A stretch of DNA of 64,000 bases from Owenia fusiformis (GCA_903813345.2 CAIIXF020000003.1:17312931-17376930), one strand, 5' to 3'; counted from the stretch's first letter, positions 11,154 to 23,900 are shown. Numbers and translations are program-made. The notes: a model not told the origin generated them from the letters alone.

Positions 11154-13011
11154 ATATTGTTATGGTCTCCGTTTTTTGCGACGGCGGTTGGTGGTTGGCG
11201 TCCGGCGTCTGGCGTCTGGCGTCCGGCGTCTGTAACAATTTCTTACAACTTCCTATAACAAATACTGTTTAGACTGACTTCAATTTTTTTCTAAATCATC
11301 TACATCTTCTCAGAAGTTCAAATCTGACTTAAGATTTGACATTTGACCTTCAATGACCTTCTCAAGGTCAAAAAGGTTTTTTTTCAACTTGCTTCACATT
11401 GACTAAATTTTTTTTCAAAGTCATCTACATGTTCTCAGAAATTCAAATCTGACTTTAGATTTGACATTTGACCTTCAAATCTGACTTTAAATTTGACATT
11501 TGACCTTCAATGACCTTCTCAAGGTCAAAAAGGTCTTTTTTCAACTTGCTTCGCATTGACTAAATTTTTTTTCAAAATCATATACATGTTCTCAGAAATT
11601 GAAATCTGACTTTAGATTTGACATTTGACCTTCAAATCTGACTTTAGATTTGACATTTGACCTTCAATGACCTTCTCAAGGTCAAAAAAAGGTCAAAAAG
11701 GTCTGTTTTCAACTTGCTTCAAATTGACTAAATATTTTTTTCAAAATCATCTACGTGTTCTCAGAAATTCAAATCTGACTTAAGATTTGACATTTGACCT
11801 TCAATGACCTTCTTAAGGTCAAAAAGGTCTATTTTCAACTTGCTTCACATTGACTAAATTTTTTTTCAAAATCATCTACATGTTCTCAGAAATTCAAATC
11901 TGACTTTAGATTTGACATTTGACCTTCAAATCTGACTTTAGATTTGACATTTGACCTTCAATGACCTTCTCAAGGTCAAAAAAGGTCAAAAAGGTCTGTT
12001 TTCAACTTGCTTCAAATTGACTAAATTTTTTTTTCAAAATCATCTACGTGTTCTCAGAAATTCAAATCTGACTTAAGATTTGACATTTGACCTTCAATGA
12101 CCTTCTCAAGGTCAAAAAAGGTCAAAAAGGTCTGTTTTCAACTTGCTTCGAATTGACTAAAAAAATTTTTCAAAATCATCTACGTGTTCTCAGAAATTCA
12201 AATCTGACTTTAGATTTGACTTAAGATTTGACATTTGACCTTCAATGACCTTCTCAAAGTCAAAAAAGGTCAAAAAGGTCTTTTTTCAACTTGCTTCAAA
12301 TTGACTAAATTTTTTTTTCAAAATCATCTACATGTTCTCAGAAATTCAAATCTGACTTTAGATTTAACATTTGACCTTCAATGACCTTCTCAATGTCAAA
12401 AAAGGTCAAAAAGGTCTGTTTTCAACTTGCTTCGAATTGACTAAAAAAAAAATTTCAAAATCATCTATGTGTTCTCAGAAATTCAAATCTGACTTTAGAT
12501 TTGACTTAAGATTTGACATTTGACCTTCAATGACCTTCTCAAAGTCAAAAAAGGTCAAAAAGGTCTTTTTTCAACTTGCTTCAAATTGACTAAATTCTTT
12601 TTTCAAAATCATCTACATGTTCTCAGAAATTTAAATATGACTTTAGATTTGACTTTAGATTTGACATTTGACCTTCTCAAGGTCAAAAAAGGTCAAAAAG
12701 GTCTGTTTTCAACTTGCTTCAAATTGACCAATTTTTTTTTCAAAATCATCTACATCTTTTCAGAAGCTCAAATTTGACTTTACAAGTTCTCAGAAGTTCA
12801 AATCTGACTTTAGATTTGACCTTTGACCTTCAATGACCTTCTCAAGGTCAAAAAGGTCTTTTTTCAACTTGCTTCAAATTGACTAATTTTTTTTTCAAAA
12901 TCATCTACATGTTCTCAGAAGTTCTTCTTAAGGTCAAAAGGTATTTTCCAACTTGCTTTAAATTGACCAAATTGTTTTAGGTGGTGACATTTTGTCATGT
13001 TAATGCCTTGT
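11154..13011 (-). mobile_element. Satellite-core element (copy 2, reversed)
   Basis: Reverse orientation of the element at 622-2436: it starts with GGTCTCCG and the GCGTCCGGCGTCTGGCG tract, passes through about a dozen TGACCTT-rich units, and ends GGTGGTGACAT..CATGTTAATGCCTTGT. The far hairpin end is missing. It is nested in the CACTA-like element. A perfect DR1 (TGACCTTTGACCT) lies near 12817. Confidence 0.75.
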
Positions 13012-13164
13012 TTGTGAAATGCCGACACGGTAAAATACCGAACGGCGAAAAAAGCGAACGCATTCCGTTCGGTCTTTGCACGCGATTGCCGTTTATGTCA
13101 CACATTTGGTACAAAATATGTGTATATATCACGCATTTGTTTCGAAAATATTCACACCTACCTA

Positions 13165-13365
13165 TTTGATTGAAATCATTCAAATCAAAGTTTTCTAAAA
13201 TGTCTAGGGGGTTCACATTTGACAATTTTGGTCCAAATTTGGCTAAAATCACAAGAGAAATGCTCAAAATGGTGAAAAACTGCATGATTTTGAAAGAATC
13301 TTTGGCCAGGGGGGTTGGCCCGAACCATGCGAACCCCCCCCCCCCCCCTGGCTACGGGCCTGCCT
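13165..13365. mobile_element. C-run MITE fragment
   Basis: A block with GGGGGTTCACATTTGACAA, GCATGATTTTGAAAGA and a long C run ends CTGGCTACGGGC. The same family lies at 31205-31395 in the opposite orientation. Confidence 0.45.
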
Positions 13366-13655
13366 ATAATCTATAATACTCATTTATTTAAACAAATATT
13401 AATTTATCCGTCTGTCTGATTAGATTTTGTTCCCTGACTCAAACCAGAGACATATAAAACATATATATTTTATATGTCTCTGCTCAAACAAAGTCAACGC
13501 CGATTTCAGTTCTTAATTCTTCACTTGAAACGATATAGCCAACATGATACAACATGAATTTGGATTAATTATACATATATAAAGCCTATTGTTATCAAAA
13601 CCTATAAATCCTCACCACATAAATATAGTTTTATTGATGACCAAAAACAGATATC

Positions 13656-13857
13656 AGGGGCGTAGCCAGCTTTCAGTCAGGGGGGAGGGGGTGCGATCGC
13701 CAAAAAGATTTCGGTTTTCAGTCAGGAGGGTACGATTGTGGCCTGAGCAGCATTTTAAAGCTCCTTTCTTCTTTCTCAGGGTTTTATTTTTATTGTTAAG
13801 GGGGGGGGGGGGGTGCGATCGCACCCATCACAACCCCCCCCCTGGATACGCCCACGA
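13656..13857. mobile_element. Short MITE, ends GGGCGTAGCC / GGATACGCCC
   Basis: About 200 bp bounded by GGGGCGTAGCCAG and CTGGATACGCCC with internal GGTGCGATCGC blocks and G/C homopolymers. Related ends recur near 5345, 5618, 15621, 19620 and 19887. Confidence 0.45.
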
Positions 13858-14549
13858 ATATTTTGGCAACTTCCACGTTTACCCCCCCCCCCCCCCCTAA
13901 TCATTTTTGCGCCCCCTCTAAATATCAGACCAATCAGGCGATGAGGCATGGATCAGGATACCCTGACTCCCAAGCTCTGCGACTTCTGGCAACCGCTACA
14001 CCTATATTCCCGGGGGAAATGCTTTTTCCTTTGAAATATTATCAAATATGGTCGTGTGTGGGCAAACACGGAGGAGGAGGAGAGGGGTGCGTGCATTGCG
14101 TGCGATCCCTCATCAGTTGTGTACCTTATTTTTGTATGAATTTCTCCCGAACAGTTATGCTAGAGGGGTTATAATATTTATTTCTGTTTTCAAATGAAAT
14201 AATTTCACCCTTGCCCGATTGGCTATAATGCACGAATCAAATATTAGCATGGAGATCAGATAATTAGATTGATTTGTTTTTTCGCAATCAGATGAATTAA
14301 CTTATTGTTTTCTCTGATTAAAAGGCGGTTTGAAGCTACTTTTATAGGATTTGTAAATTCGCAATCAGACTGGCTTATTTAAATATTTAGTCAGTGCAAG
14401 AGGAGGGGACTATAATGTAGAAAATCGTTTTGATTTCGACACTAACTGAAATAATTTATCACAATAAATTGTTTAATACGGAAACAGAGACCGGTTTAAA
14501 AATGAAAAGAGAGGCAAAAAACTCTATTCATACAATGTAATTAAAACCC

Positions 14550-15235
14550 GGGAATTAAAAGCAATTTTAGACTGTTAGATCTTCTGTAATCAAGGTGATG
14601 TTGGTACACTTCCACCGTTAGAAAAACAAAGACTAAGACAAAGACTATATAGCAATTAATCCTTTTGTAATCATTAAATGTTAAATGTAGATTCATTTTA
14701 TTTCGTTGGACAATGTTCAGACTTCTGACCAAGATTTATTCATTTATCTTTGTATTTAAAAAATAGTATTTCAATCAGACAGACGTTCTAATGAGTTAGA
14801 AAAATACATTTGTCCATCACCTCTCAAGAAGTTTTCAAAAGTAATCAAGTCGATTTGTTTATTTTAGTGTTTAGCATTGTTTTTCATAACTTGACGCTTC
14901 CATGAACAGAATGACTTTGAAATGAGTATTTATAATTTTAGCTTTTATACGACATGCTTATTGTATATTTCGATATGAACGTTGTAGTTATGTGGTGTAA
15001 CATCGCCCCTCCCAAATTACAGGTATACAACTTTTGGTCGGAATACTTTAACTTGCGATTAAAAGCAATTTTAGACTGTTAGATGATCTCTTATGTAATC
15101 TAGGTGATGTTGGTAGACTTCCGCAGTTAAGAAAACAAAGACTAAGACAAAGAGAACTATATAGCAATTAATCCTTTTGTTATCACTAAATGTTAGATTC
15201 TTTATTGGACAATATTTTGACTTCTGTCTCCGATT
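14550..15235. repeat. Direct duplication, about 190 bp, offset about 510 bp
   Basis: Blocks starting near 14557 and 15060 share AAAAGCAATTTTAGACTG, CAAAGACTAAGACAAAGA and AGCAATTAATCCTTTTG with moderate divergence. This is internal structure of the CACTA-like element. Confidence 0.6.
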
Positions 15236-15617
15236 GTTATGCAGATATGTGTATATAATCATGTGAACAACATATTACGTGGAAATTCCCATATTTATTC
15301 TCATAATGTCTTACAGCTATGTCGCAAATGACATGCATGTAAGCCTAAATAACATGTGGACGTAATATTGCAGAACTGAGCGAAAAGAAAGGTTGAAAAA
15401 TTAGATTAAGATATTTTATTTTTTAAATGCACAAGGGCAACAGTCGAAGAGCAAAAATTAAAGGCGTTGTGAAATAGATCGTGCTTTTGTATGATCCTCT
15501 TCTATAGTGCCCTACCCTTTGCATTCGTTCGACTTCACTTCTTAAAAGAGAGTTTCGTCTTCTCGTAGTATATAACTAGACTCTGCACATAGCGTAATAG
15601 TGCCCCTATTAGCCATG

Positions 15618-15675
15618 TACAGGGGCGTAGCAAACTCGGGGGGGGGGGAAGGGGGGGGGGGGTGCGATTGCCAAA
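15618..15675. repeat. Poly-G and MITE-end fragment
   Basis: GGGGCGTAGC is followed by two long G runs and GTGCGATTGCC. It looks like one end of the GCGTAGCC MITE family; no partner end was identified. Confidence 0.35.
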
Positions 15676-16159
15676 AAAAAACAATATCGGATTTCAGTCT
15701 GAGACAAATGGTCAAACATGAGTTTCAAAAAACTTCTAGAATTACCTTATGTAAATATTTACGTTAGCTTGTTTAATTAAGGTCTGACGTTATGAAAACA
15801 AAGTGCCATTAATTTCTGAACCGTATAATACAGTATCATCTGTTTGGTCTCGGTATATTCCAGTTTAATTTGTATTATACAAAAAATGATATGTATAATT
15901 TGTATTATACCACTTTGAAAGCTGTTATAATAGAAAATGATATGCGTATAATACTGTTTAATCTGATCCTCACTTAAATTATATCAGGTTAAACTGGAAT
16001 ATATTTTGGTTTAATCGGGTATCATTCTCTAATGATATTTGAGTCCGGATCAGATGTTATAATATTGAATGATACTTTCTGTGATATTGGATTAAACAAC
16101 AAATTAAACATCAATATAAGATGTTATCACAAGTATTAATCATAGGATTTTACATAGTG

Positions 16160-18089
16160 TATGTAGCAGCAAGAATCATTGCTGTAATACCCCCATCACT
16201 CCAACCAAGCAGTGAGTATATATCTCTTACTACCAAGTGTCTGCAACATAAAACAACACAATTTATTGACATTGTTGGGGTATTTAGCTGCAAGAATCAT
16301 TGCAGTAATACCCCCATCACTCCAACCAAGTAGTGAGTATCTATTACAACCAAGTGTCTGCAACATATAACAACACAATTTATTGACATTGTTGGGGTAT
16401 TTAGCAGCAAGAACCATTGCTGTAATAGCCCCATCACTCCAACCAAGCAGTGAGTATCTCTTATATCAAAGTGTCTGCAACATATAACAACACAATTTAT
16501 TGACATTGTTGGGGTATTTAGCAGCAAGAATCATGGCTGTAATACCCCCATCACTCCAACCAAGCAGTGAGTATCTCTTATATCCAAGTGTCTGCAACAT
16601 ATAACAACACAATTTATTTACATTGTTGGGGTATTTAGCAGCAAGAACCATTGCTGTAATAGCCCCATCACTCCAACCAAGCAGTGAGTATCTGTTATAA
16701 CTAAGTGTCTGCAACATATAACAACACAATTTATTGACATTGTTGGGGTATTTAGCAGCAAGAATCATTGGTGTTATACCCCCCACCACTCCAACCAAGC
16801 AGTGAGTATATTTTGTAACCAAGTGTCTGCAACATATAACAACACAATTTATTGACATTGTTGGGGTATTTAGGAGCAAGAATCATTGCTGTAATACCCC
16901 CATCACTCCAACCAAGCAGTGAGTATCTCTTATAACCAAGTGTCTGCAACATATAACAACACAATTTATTGACATTGTTGGGGTATTTAGCAGCAAGAAT
17001 CATTGATGTAATACCCCCATCACTCCAACCAAGCAGTGAGTATCTCTTATATCCAAGTGTCTGCAACATATAACAACACAATTTATTGACATTGTTGGGG
17101 TATTTAGCAGCAAGAATCATTGCTGTAATACCACCATCACTCCAACCAAGCAGTGAGTATCTCTTATAACCAAGTGTCTGCAACATATAACAACACAATT
17201 TATTGACATTGTTGGGGTATTTAGCAGCAAGAATCATTGCTGTAATACCCCCATCACTCCAACCAAGCAGTGAGTATCTCTTATATCCAAGTGTCTGCAA
17301 CATATAACAACACAATTTATTAACATTGTTAGGGTATTTAGCAGCAAGAATCATTGCTGTAATACCCCCATCACTCCAACCAAGTAGTGAGTATCTCTTA
17401 CAACCAAGTGTCTGCAACATATAACAACACAATTTATTGACATTGTTGGGGTATTTAGCAGCAAGAATCATTGATGTAATACCCCCATCACTCCAACCAA
17501 GCAGTGAGTATCTCTTATATCCAAGTGTCTGCAACATATAACAACAAAATTTATTGACACTGTTGGGGTATTTAGCAGCAATAATCATTGCTGTAATACC
17601 CCCATCACTCCAACCAAGCAGTGAGTATATATCCTTACTACCAAGTGTCTGCAACATAAAACAACACAATTTATTGACATTGTTGGGGTATTTAGCTGCA
17701 AGAATCATTGCAGTAATACCCCCATCACTCCAACCAAGTAGTGAGTATCTCTTATATCCAAGTGTCTGCAACATATAACAACACAATTTATTAACATTGT
17801 TGGGGTATTTAGCAGCAAGAATCATTTCTGTAATACCCCCATCACTCCAACCAAGCAGTGAGTATCTCTTACAACCAGTGTCTGCAACATATAACAACAC
17901 AATTTATTGACATTGTTGGGGTATTTAGCAGCAAGAATCATGGCTGTAATACCACCATCACTCCAACCAAGCAGTGAGTATCTCTTATATCCAAGTGTCT
18001 GCAACATATAACAACACAATTTATTGACATTGTTAGGGTATTTAGCAGCAACAATCATGGCTGTTATACCCCCATCACTCCAACCAAAA
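16160..18089 (-). repeat. 117-bp BPHL-exon minisatellite, 17 units
   Basis: Seventeen units, counted by the CTCCAACC block (revcomp of the G-W-S codons), are spaced 117 bases apart with a few 115-121-base exceptions. Each unit is about 25 nt of intron end (TGTTGTTATATGTTGCAG) plus about 92 nt of exon 3, so it carries its own 3' splice site. On the minus strand 117 = 39 codons, giving long open stretches that repeat YSLLGWSDGGITAMIL, AAKYPNNVNK and LCCYMLQT. The unit at the 5' (right) end is cut at about 18087 and lacks an acceptor. The CACTA-like element now separates this array from exon 3, so it is probably intronic. Confidence 0.9.
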
Positions 18090-18413
18090 TTTTTGACTAA
18101 TAGCCTTGTCATTTGTCACATTTAAAATATACTTGTCATATTTTGTAAGTTTCATTCCTTTTTAGTCAGTTAATGCAACAAATGGTTTGTTATGTTTTAT
18201 TACTGGTTTTCCTGGTTTTACTGGATTACTGGTTAGAATAAGTCACATTTACTATTTACATCAGAACAAATTTTCTATTTTAATCATTCTCAAAACACTT
18301 GTCAATCGGATGAATGTTTGTCACATTCGTTCATTTTTAAATACCCCAAAGTCACATTTAGTCACATTTTTAGGGGCCAGGTAGCCTTGTCGCCCTTGTC
18401 ACATACCCCTTGG
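18090..18413. other. BPHL intron, nothing recognised
   Basis: AT-rich sequence with several GTCACATTT motifs. No gene or element ends seen. Confidence 0.5.
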
Positions 18414-20570
18414 CAGTACTGTCAACCCCCAAAGATTTTCTCGCGGGACAGATTTTTTAGACCCAGTGCCCAAAATTCGCGGGATTTTGCGGGACATCTA
18501 CTAAATTCGCGGGATTTCGCGGGACATTTAAGGGATTTGCGTGATTGCGCTAATAGGCCAAATTTTTTATCAAATTCGCGGGATTTCGCGGGACCATTCG
18601 AGGGACAAACACCCTAATTGCGGGACAGTTAACAGGTTTACCACCAAAAACTTCATAGAGGGACAGATTTTTTAGACAAAGTGCCCTAAATTTGCGGGAT
18701 TTCGCGGGACATCCACCTAAATTTGCAGAATGTCTCGGGACATTCAAGGGATTTGCGTGATTGGGACTAATGTAAAAGCGTGTAAAAGTACTTAAATCAA
18801 ACTTTCAGATACTGATTAATCAAATATAATGCACCTTTACATTGTAACTTAAATAAACGTCGACACAATTTTACAAAATACGCATAGGAATATTATTTAG
18901 CTTTATTGTAATTTATCAAAAACAAAAAACATGCTTCAGGTGTGACAGAGGTTTCATTAGAAGCAGGCAACAGGCGATTTTCACCGGTTGTTTTCACAAA
19001 ATCGCCTGTTGTTCTTAGAGACTTTTCAACTTATCCATGTTAAATTTATGATTTCCATTAATTTTGCCTGTTGTTTTCATTTATTTAGCCTGTTGTGAGA
19101 AATTCTAGTAAAACCCCTGTGTGAGTACCGTAATCTAACACGAAATTCAAAAATTCGGAACAATACTTTGCACTTCTGGCGTCGTGACCAACTATGAAAC
19201 GCTTACCCCCATAATGTTATATATTAAAATGTACCCATTCATATACTGTAGGCATGGGCTTTCAATTGAAAGCCCATGATATAGGGGTTCGATTAATCTA
19301 CATCAAATTATAGGGAATGAGGTTACTTTTCTAGATAGGGTTTGTAGAAAAACCGGGTACCGGGTAGTAAATCCTCCATGCTGGGTTCAAACTTGGTACC
19401 CGGTCGAAAAAACCGGATACCCAAAAAACGAAATATACGAATATACAACATAATTAGATCATTAGAAAACGTGTAAGATTTGTTTTGAATTTACAAAAAT
19501 GTATGTAACTTCCTTCAAAATTGAGCTAGAAGCTTCAAATAAAAAGCATTTTAAGGCTCTTTTCTTCCTCTATGGTCATATTTTAATGGTAATGAAGGGG
19601 GGGGGTGCGATCACACCCCCTCCTGGCTACGCCAATGACATTGTAAGACGATTTGAAAAACAAGACAAATCAATCTTACTCTATTTTCAATAGTTCGTAT
19701 GTTGGGACGTAAATTGTTTTGATTATGATTTAAATCTGTAAATATCGTTGCTTTAGCAGAGAGCTGAAGTGTGTTAATTTACATGATGCAACGTGTAAGA
19801 TTTTGATTATTAATCATAATTTAAGTTATCCTAATTTTCGACAAAATGTCCACTGAATTGTAAATTGTTATGTCTTACAATGTCATAGGCGTAGCCAGGA
19901 GAGGGTGCGATGGGTGCACCCCCCCCCATAACCAATGAAAATATGGCCATGACGATAGAGGAAGAAAATAGCCTTAAAATATGCTTTTTATTTAAAGCTT
20001 CTAGCTCAATTTTGAAGGATGTTACATACATTTTTGTAAATTCAAAACAAATCTTACACGTTTTCTCATAATCTAATTATGTTATATATTCGTATTTTTC
20101 GTTTTTTGGATACCCATTTTTTTTGACCCAGCATGGTACCCGGTTTTTTCTACAAACCCTTACTAGATATCAGCGTCCATTTATTGTAACTTGCGTTTGC
20201 TAACATTTGCTCAGTTCTAAGATGAAGGCCACACGGGTAGTAAGGCCAACGTTGGAACTATTTGTGACCTACATCTCTATTTTCGTAATTAAAATGAAAG
20301 TTGAACCCTTCCTCTTTATTTTGATACCAAACAACAGCATGCTAGGTACTTAAAATTAGGTAAACTTTACTCCTCCAAAGTGCAAAAACTTAGCTTCTTA
20401 TATAAGATAAGATAATCACAATATAGGGGATTGCAACAATTTCGGAAATTCGCGGAGGTCAAAGCCACAATTGCAGGACTTCGCGGGACATTGCGGGACA
20501 CGCGAATCGGCCTAATTTTGATCAAATTCGCGGGATAATCCCGCCATTCGCGGGACACTTGACAGCTCTG
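18414..20570 (+). mobile_element. 2.2-kb DNA transposon, exact 6-bp TSD CCTTGG
   Basis: Second large copy of the family at 4318-6346: starts CAGTACTGTCAACCCC, ends GACAGCTCTG, flanked on both sides by CCTTGG (18408-18413 and 20571-20576). It carries the same nested fold-back element (19337-20160) plus a small extra hairpin near 18945-19125 (CAACAGGCGATTTT..AAATCGCCTGTTG). It ends 400 bp upstream of the MTARC start codon. Confidence 0.8.
19337..20160. mobile_element. Nested fold-back MITE, second copy
   Basis: Counterpart of 5062-5932, with left flank TTCTAGAT and right flank TACTAGAT. Its right arm is shortened relative to the first copy. Confidence 0.65.
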
Positions 20571-20729
20571 CCTTGGGGAGCCCCCTGATGAACTATAGGC
20601 AGTTTTCATATATTTATCTCTATACAAATATAATTGGATTTTGTGAACTTAACTTAACTTTGTATAACTCTCATTTACTTGTAGGTTGTTATGATAAAGG
20701 CCATAAATTAAGAGCATGTTTGTAAAATA

Positions 20730-20912
20730 CAGTAGAACCTGTACATAGTGAACACCTATAGAGCCACAAAACACAAAAAAGTGTTCACTGTAGGTAGGTT
20801 TTCACTACAGAGAGGGGTTTTACACAGATGTTCATGTAAAATGTATCTTGAAGTGGAGATCACTAAAACAGATGTTCACAAGAGAGAAGTGTTCACTAAG
20901 ACAGGTTCTCTG
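20730..20912. mobile_element. MITE, TIR CAGTAGAACCTGT, TA target site
   Basis: 183 bp with ends CAGTAGAACCTGT and ACAGGTTCTCTG, TA on both sides, and repeated AGTGAACAC/GTGTTCACT motifs in both arms. It lies 58 bases before the MTARC start codon, so it probably overlaps the MTARC promoter or 5' leader. Confidence 0.65.
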
Positions 20913-20970
20913 TAAATGTATTACGTGCAAAGTTCAGTCTTCCTCAAAACATACTACACAGTAGATTAAC

Positions 20971-23900
20971 ATGGAGGAAAGTTACCTATTTTTAGGGCTA
21001 TGTACCTTTACTATAGTCAAGTTTTGCAGTATTTTGATGGTAAACAAGAACAGAATTAGAAATGCCCCAATCGTTGGGACACTTGCTGGAATTTTTATCT
21101 ACCCAATTAAATCTTGCAAAGGGATCAAGGTAGAGGAAGCAGAATGTACATGGGAAGGCTTGAAATGCTTTGAAGCCAAGGACAGGTAAAACATGTTTTG
21201 TATTCCTCGCCCGTAGCCAAGGGGGTTTTTGAACGAATTGCGTTCATTTTTTCAGCGTTCGTTTTTTTATTTATCGGCATTCGTTTTTTGAACTTCTACA
21301 AAAATATTTTTGCTTGACAATTATCAGGTAAAATGCGTGACATATTCAAAAAAAGTTGCCGTGACTTCAATTACTTCAGCAAATGCGTGACAAATATGCA
21401 AATTGCGGGACACTTGAACTGTATTCAATATGTAAATTTTGCATTTACAGACTAATATGAATGTATTTATTCATATAATATTGCACTCTGGTCTTTAATA
21501 AACTTACACTTTTCCAGACATTGTACAGGGTGGTCAAAAAAATGGGAACCCTGCATTTTCCTCATATCTTTGTCATTTTGAAAAATTTTCCCTGATATTT
21601 CACACATTTGTAAATCATTCAATTTCCTACCACCCTACCATATTTCATGACCATTAGACTGATAGTCACAATTCAACAGCACTTTGAACAACATGCTTCA
21701 GGTTTGGCCAACATCGCGCAGATTTCTCTACACCGCAATAGTGGCCACCGGGAATGTTCTTTAAAGTGCTGTAACACTGTGACTATCAATCTGATGGTCA
21801 TGAAATATAGTAGGCTGGTAGGAAATTGAATGATGTACAAATGTGTAAAGTTATTTCTTAAGATGACAAAGATATTCAGAAAACGGTGTAAGGGTTTCCA
21901 GTTTTTTGACCACCCTGTATTACACTTTTCCAGACACTTGATGATAATCAATTTACACTTTTCCAGACATTGGATAATAAAACCTACACTTTTCCAGACA
22001 CTGGATGATAATAAACAATGATAACAGAATGATAACAGCCAGAGATGAGCCAACCTTGCTACTTATTAATCCCAGTTTCCATGGCAACATGATGCATCTC
22101 GATGCCCCTGGTATGCCTACAGTGAAAGTGCCTACTGAACCTAACATAGAGGGTGCCTTAGTTTACACAGTAAAGTATGTATATCAAAACATAAATGAAA
22201 CACCCCTCTGCAAGACACACCTCTCCACGTACATGCAACAGTTTTCAAAAGACAAGTCCCATTTACATGTAGTTAATTATTCAAGTTACCCTTTGCATTC
22301 GTTTGACTTTGCATCTTAAAAGAGAGCTTCATCTTCGCAGTTTATAACTAGATTCTGCACACAGGGTAATGTTCTGTAAAGTTACAGGAAATCCTCACTT
22401 GAGGAACACCTATTTACAAAGTACAATATTGGATAGTGCAGAGAGTCTATTCTATAGAGAGGGGTTTAACTGTATGCTTGATATAAACATATCATACTAA
22501 GGTTGTGAGGCAAGGAAGGCTGGTGAGGTAAATTGCCTCATCAATCTTGCACAAAGATATTAATTGAGCTCTTACAAGCTTAAAGTTGCCTCACCAATTT
22601 AAGGTTGCCTCACCAATTTAAAGTTACCTCACCAATTTGAATTTGCCTCACCAATTTAAAGTTACCTCACCAATTTAAATTTGCCTCACCAATTTAAAGT
22701 TACCTCACCAATTTAAAGTTGCCTCACCAATTTAAAGTTACCTCACCAATTTAAAGTTGCCTCATCAATTTAAAGTTACCTCACCAATATGAATTTGCCT
22801 CACCAATTTAAAGTTACCTCACCAATTTAAATTTGCCTCATTAATTTAAAGTTGCTTTACAGATTTGATGCCTCACTACTTTCAATTCTAGATTCATTCC
22901 TTGCATGAGCCTTCTAGCTTTACCTACCAATTATGTCTATACCAATAAACTAAATGCGAGTAGAAATAATCTCGATTTGCGTCATTAAAAATTCAAAATT
23001 CAGTCAAAGTGATATCATATTTGAAATCTATGTTTCGAATGTTTACCAACTTTGAAAATTCAATTTTCTTTGGAACTATGAGATTCCCCATAGACACGAT
23101 GTTGTAAAATCACAAATAGTAAAATATCTTTTCTTGTATTGGACAGATAATATTTTCTTTTACTGGACATATTTAAAATTTGTATAAATATCAGATACAT
23201 AAGGGTGTTATGAAAATTGAACAACAAAAACTAATGAAGTTTAGGGGAATTTTCAAATACCCTGAATTAGCCACCTGGAGGCTAAAGTGGTAACTACCTA
23301 CTCACATCTGGGTATTTCCTTCTCTTTTTCCAAGCAAAACATGTCAAACCCTTAACTCATTCGCTACTAAGGACTTGATATGACGTCATAAAGCACATAT
23401 GTTGACTACTAAGGACGTGATATCAAGTCCAAGCACAAACCCAATGTATTTTTGGGAATCTTGTAACCATGACAACTTATAAAATGGGACTTAAAAAACT
23501 ATTCATTCTGAAAGAGTATATCATATGCTTTAAAATGATATATAACACTATATATGTATGCCCATGTATATACAATATATATTATTTCAGAGGTACCATA
23601 TATGGCAATTTTCAAAATATCGTCAGTATTATAGTGCTTTTTGCCCCAGTATTGAATGAGTTAAACCTCACCAATCTAATAAGATTTCTAATCTAGTACA
23701 CAAAATTTGTGCCATAGGGTATTTGGGCATGTGAACAAGGGCATGGACTGTGGACAAGAGGTGTCTGATTGGCTAAGTGAATACCTGAAGAGGCCTGGCA
23801 CAAAACTTATATACCAACATCCTAAATTAGAACTACCCGATGTCGCAGATGAAAATGCAAGAACATCTGATAAGGTTATAATAAATGATGTTTATATTAA

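Larger units (their letters stand above)
7935..16159. mobile_element. 8.2-kb CACTA (EnSpm/CMC)-like transposon, no transposase seen
   Basis: The 27-bp inverted ends begin CACTATGTAAAATCC and continue ATGATTAATAC with one mismatch. The 3-bp duplication TAT is at 7932-7934 and 16160-16162. Subterminal regions on both sides repeat AATGATAC and GTATAATTTGT motifs, as EnSpm-type elements do. Closing the flanks restores CTTGGGGTATGTAGCAGC, exactly the sequence of intact exon 3 at about 7481-7498. I found no recognisable transposase. The interior holds other insertions (11154-13011, 13656-13857) and a duplicated block (14550-15235). Apart from those, 8000-10680 and 15250-15600 show nothing I can name. 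Confidence 0.8.

Noticed and set aside
16752-17900. A 382-codon minus-strand open stretch as a novel repetitive protein
   Set aside because: It is the 117-bp BPHL-exon minisatellite read through. It is open because the unit is 39 codons without stops, and there is no start, promoter or end of its own.
22560-22866. CRISPR-like array
   Set aside because: Repeats are directly adjacent without unique spacers, inside an intron of an animal gene.
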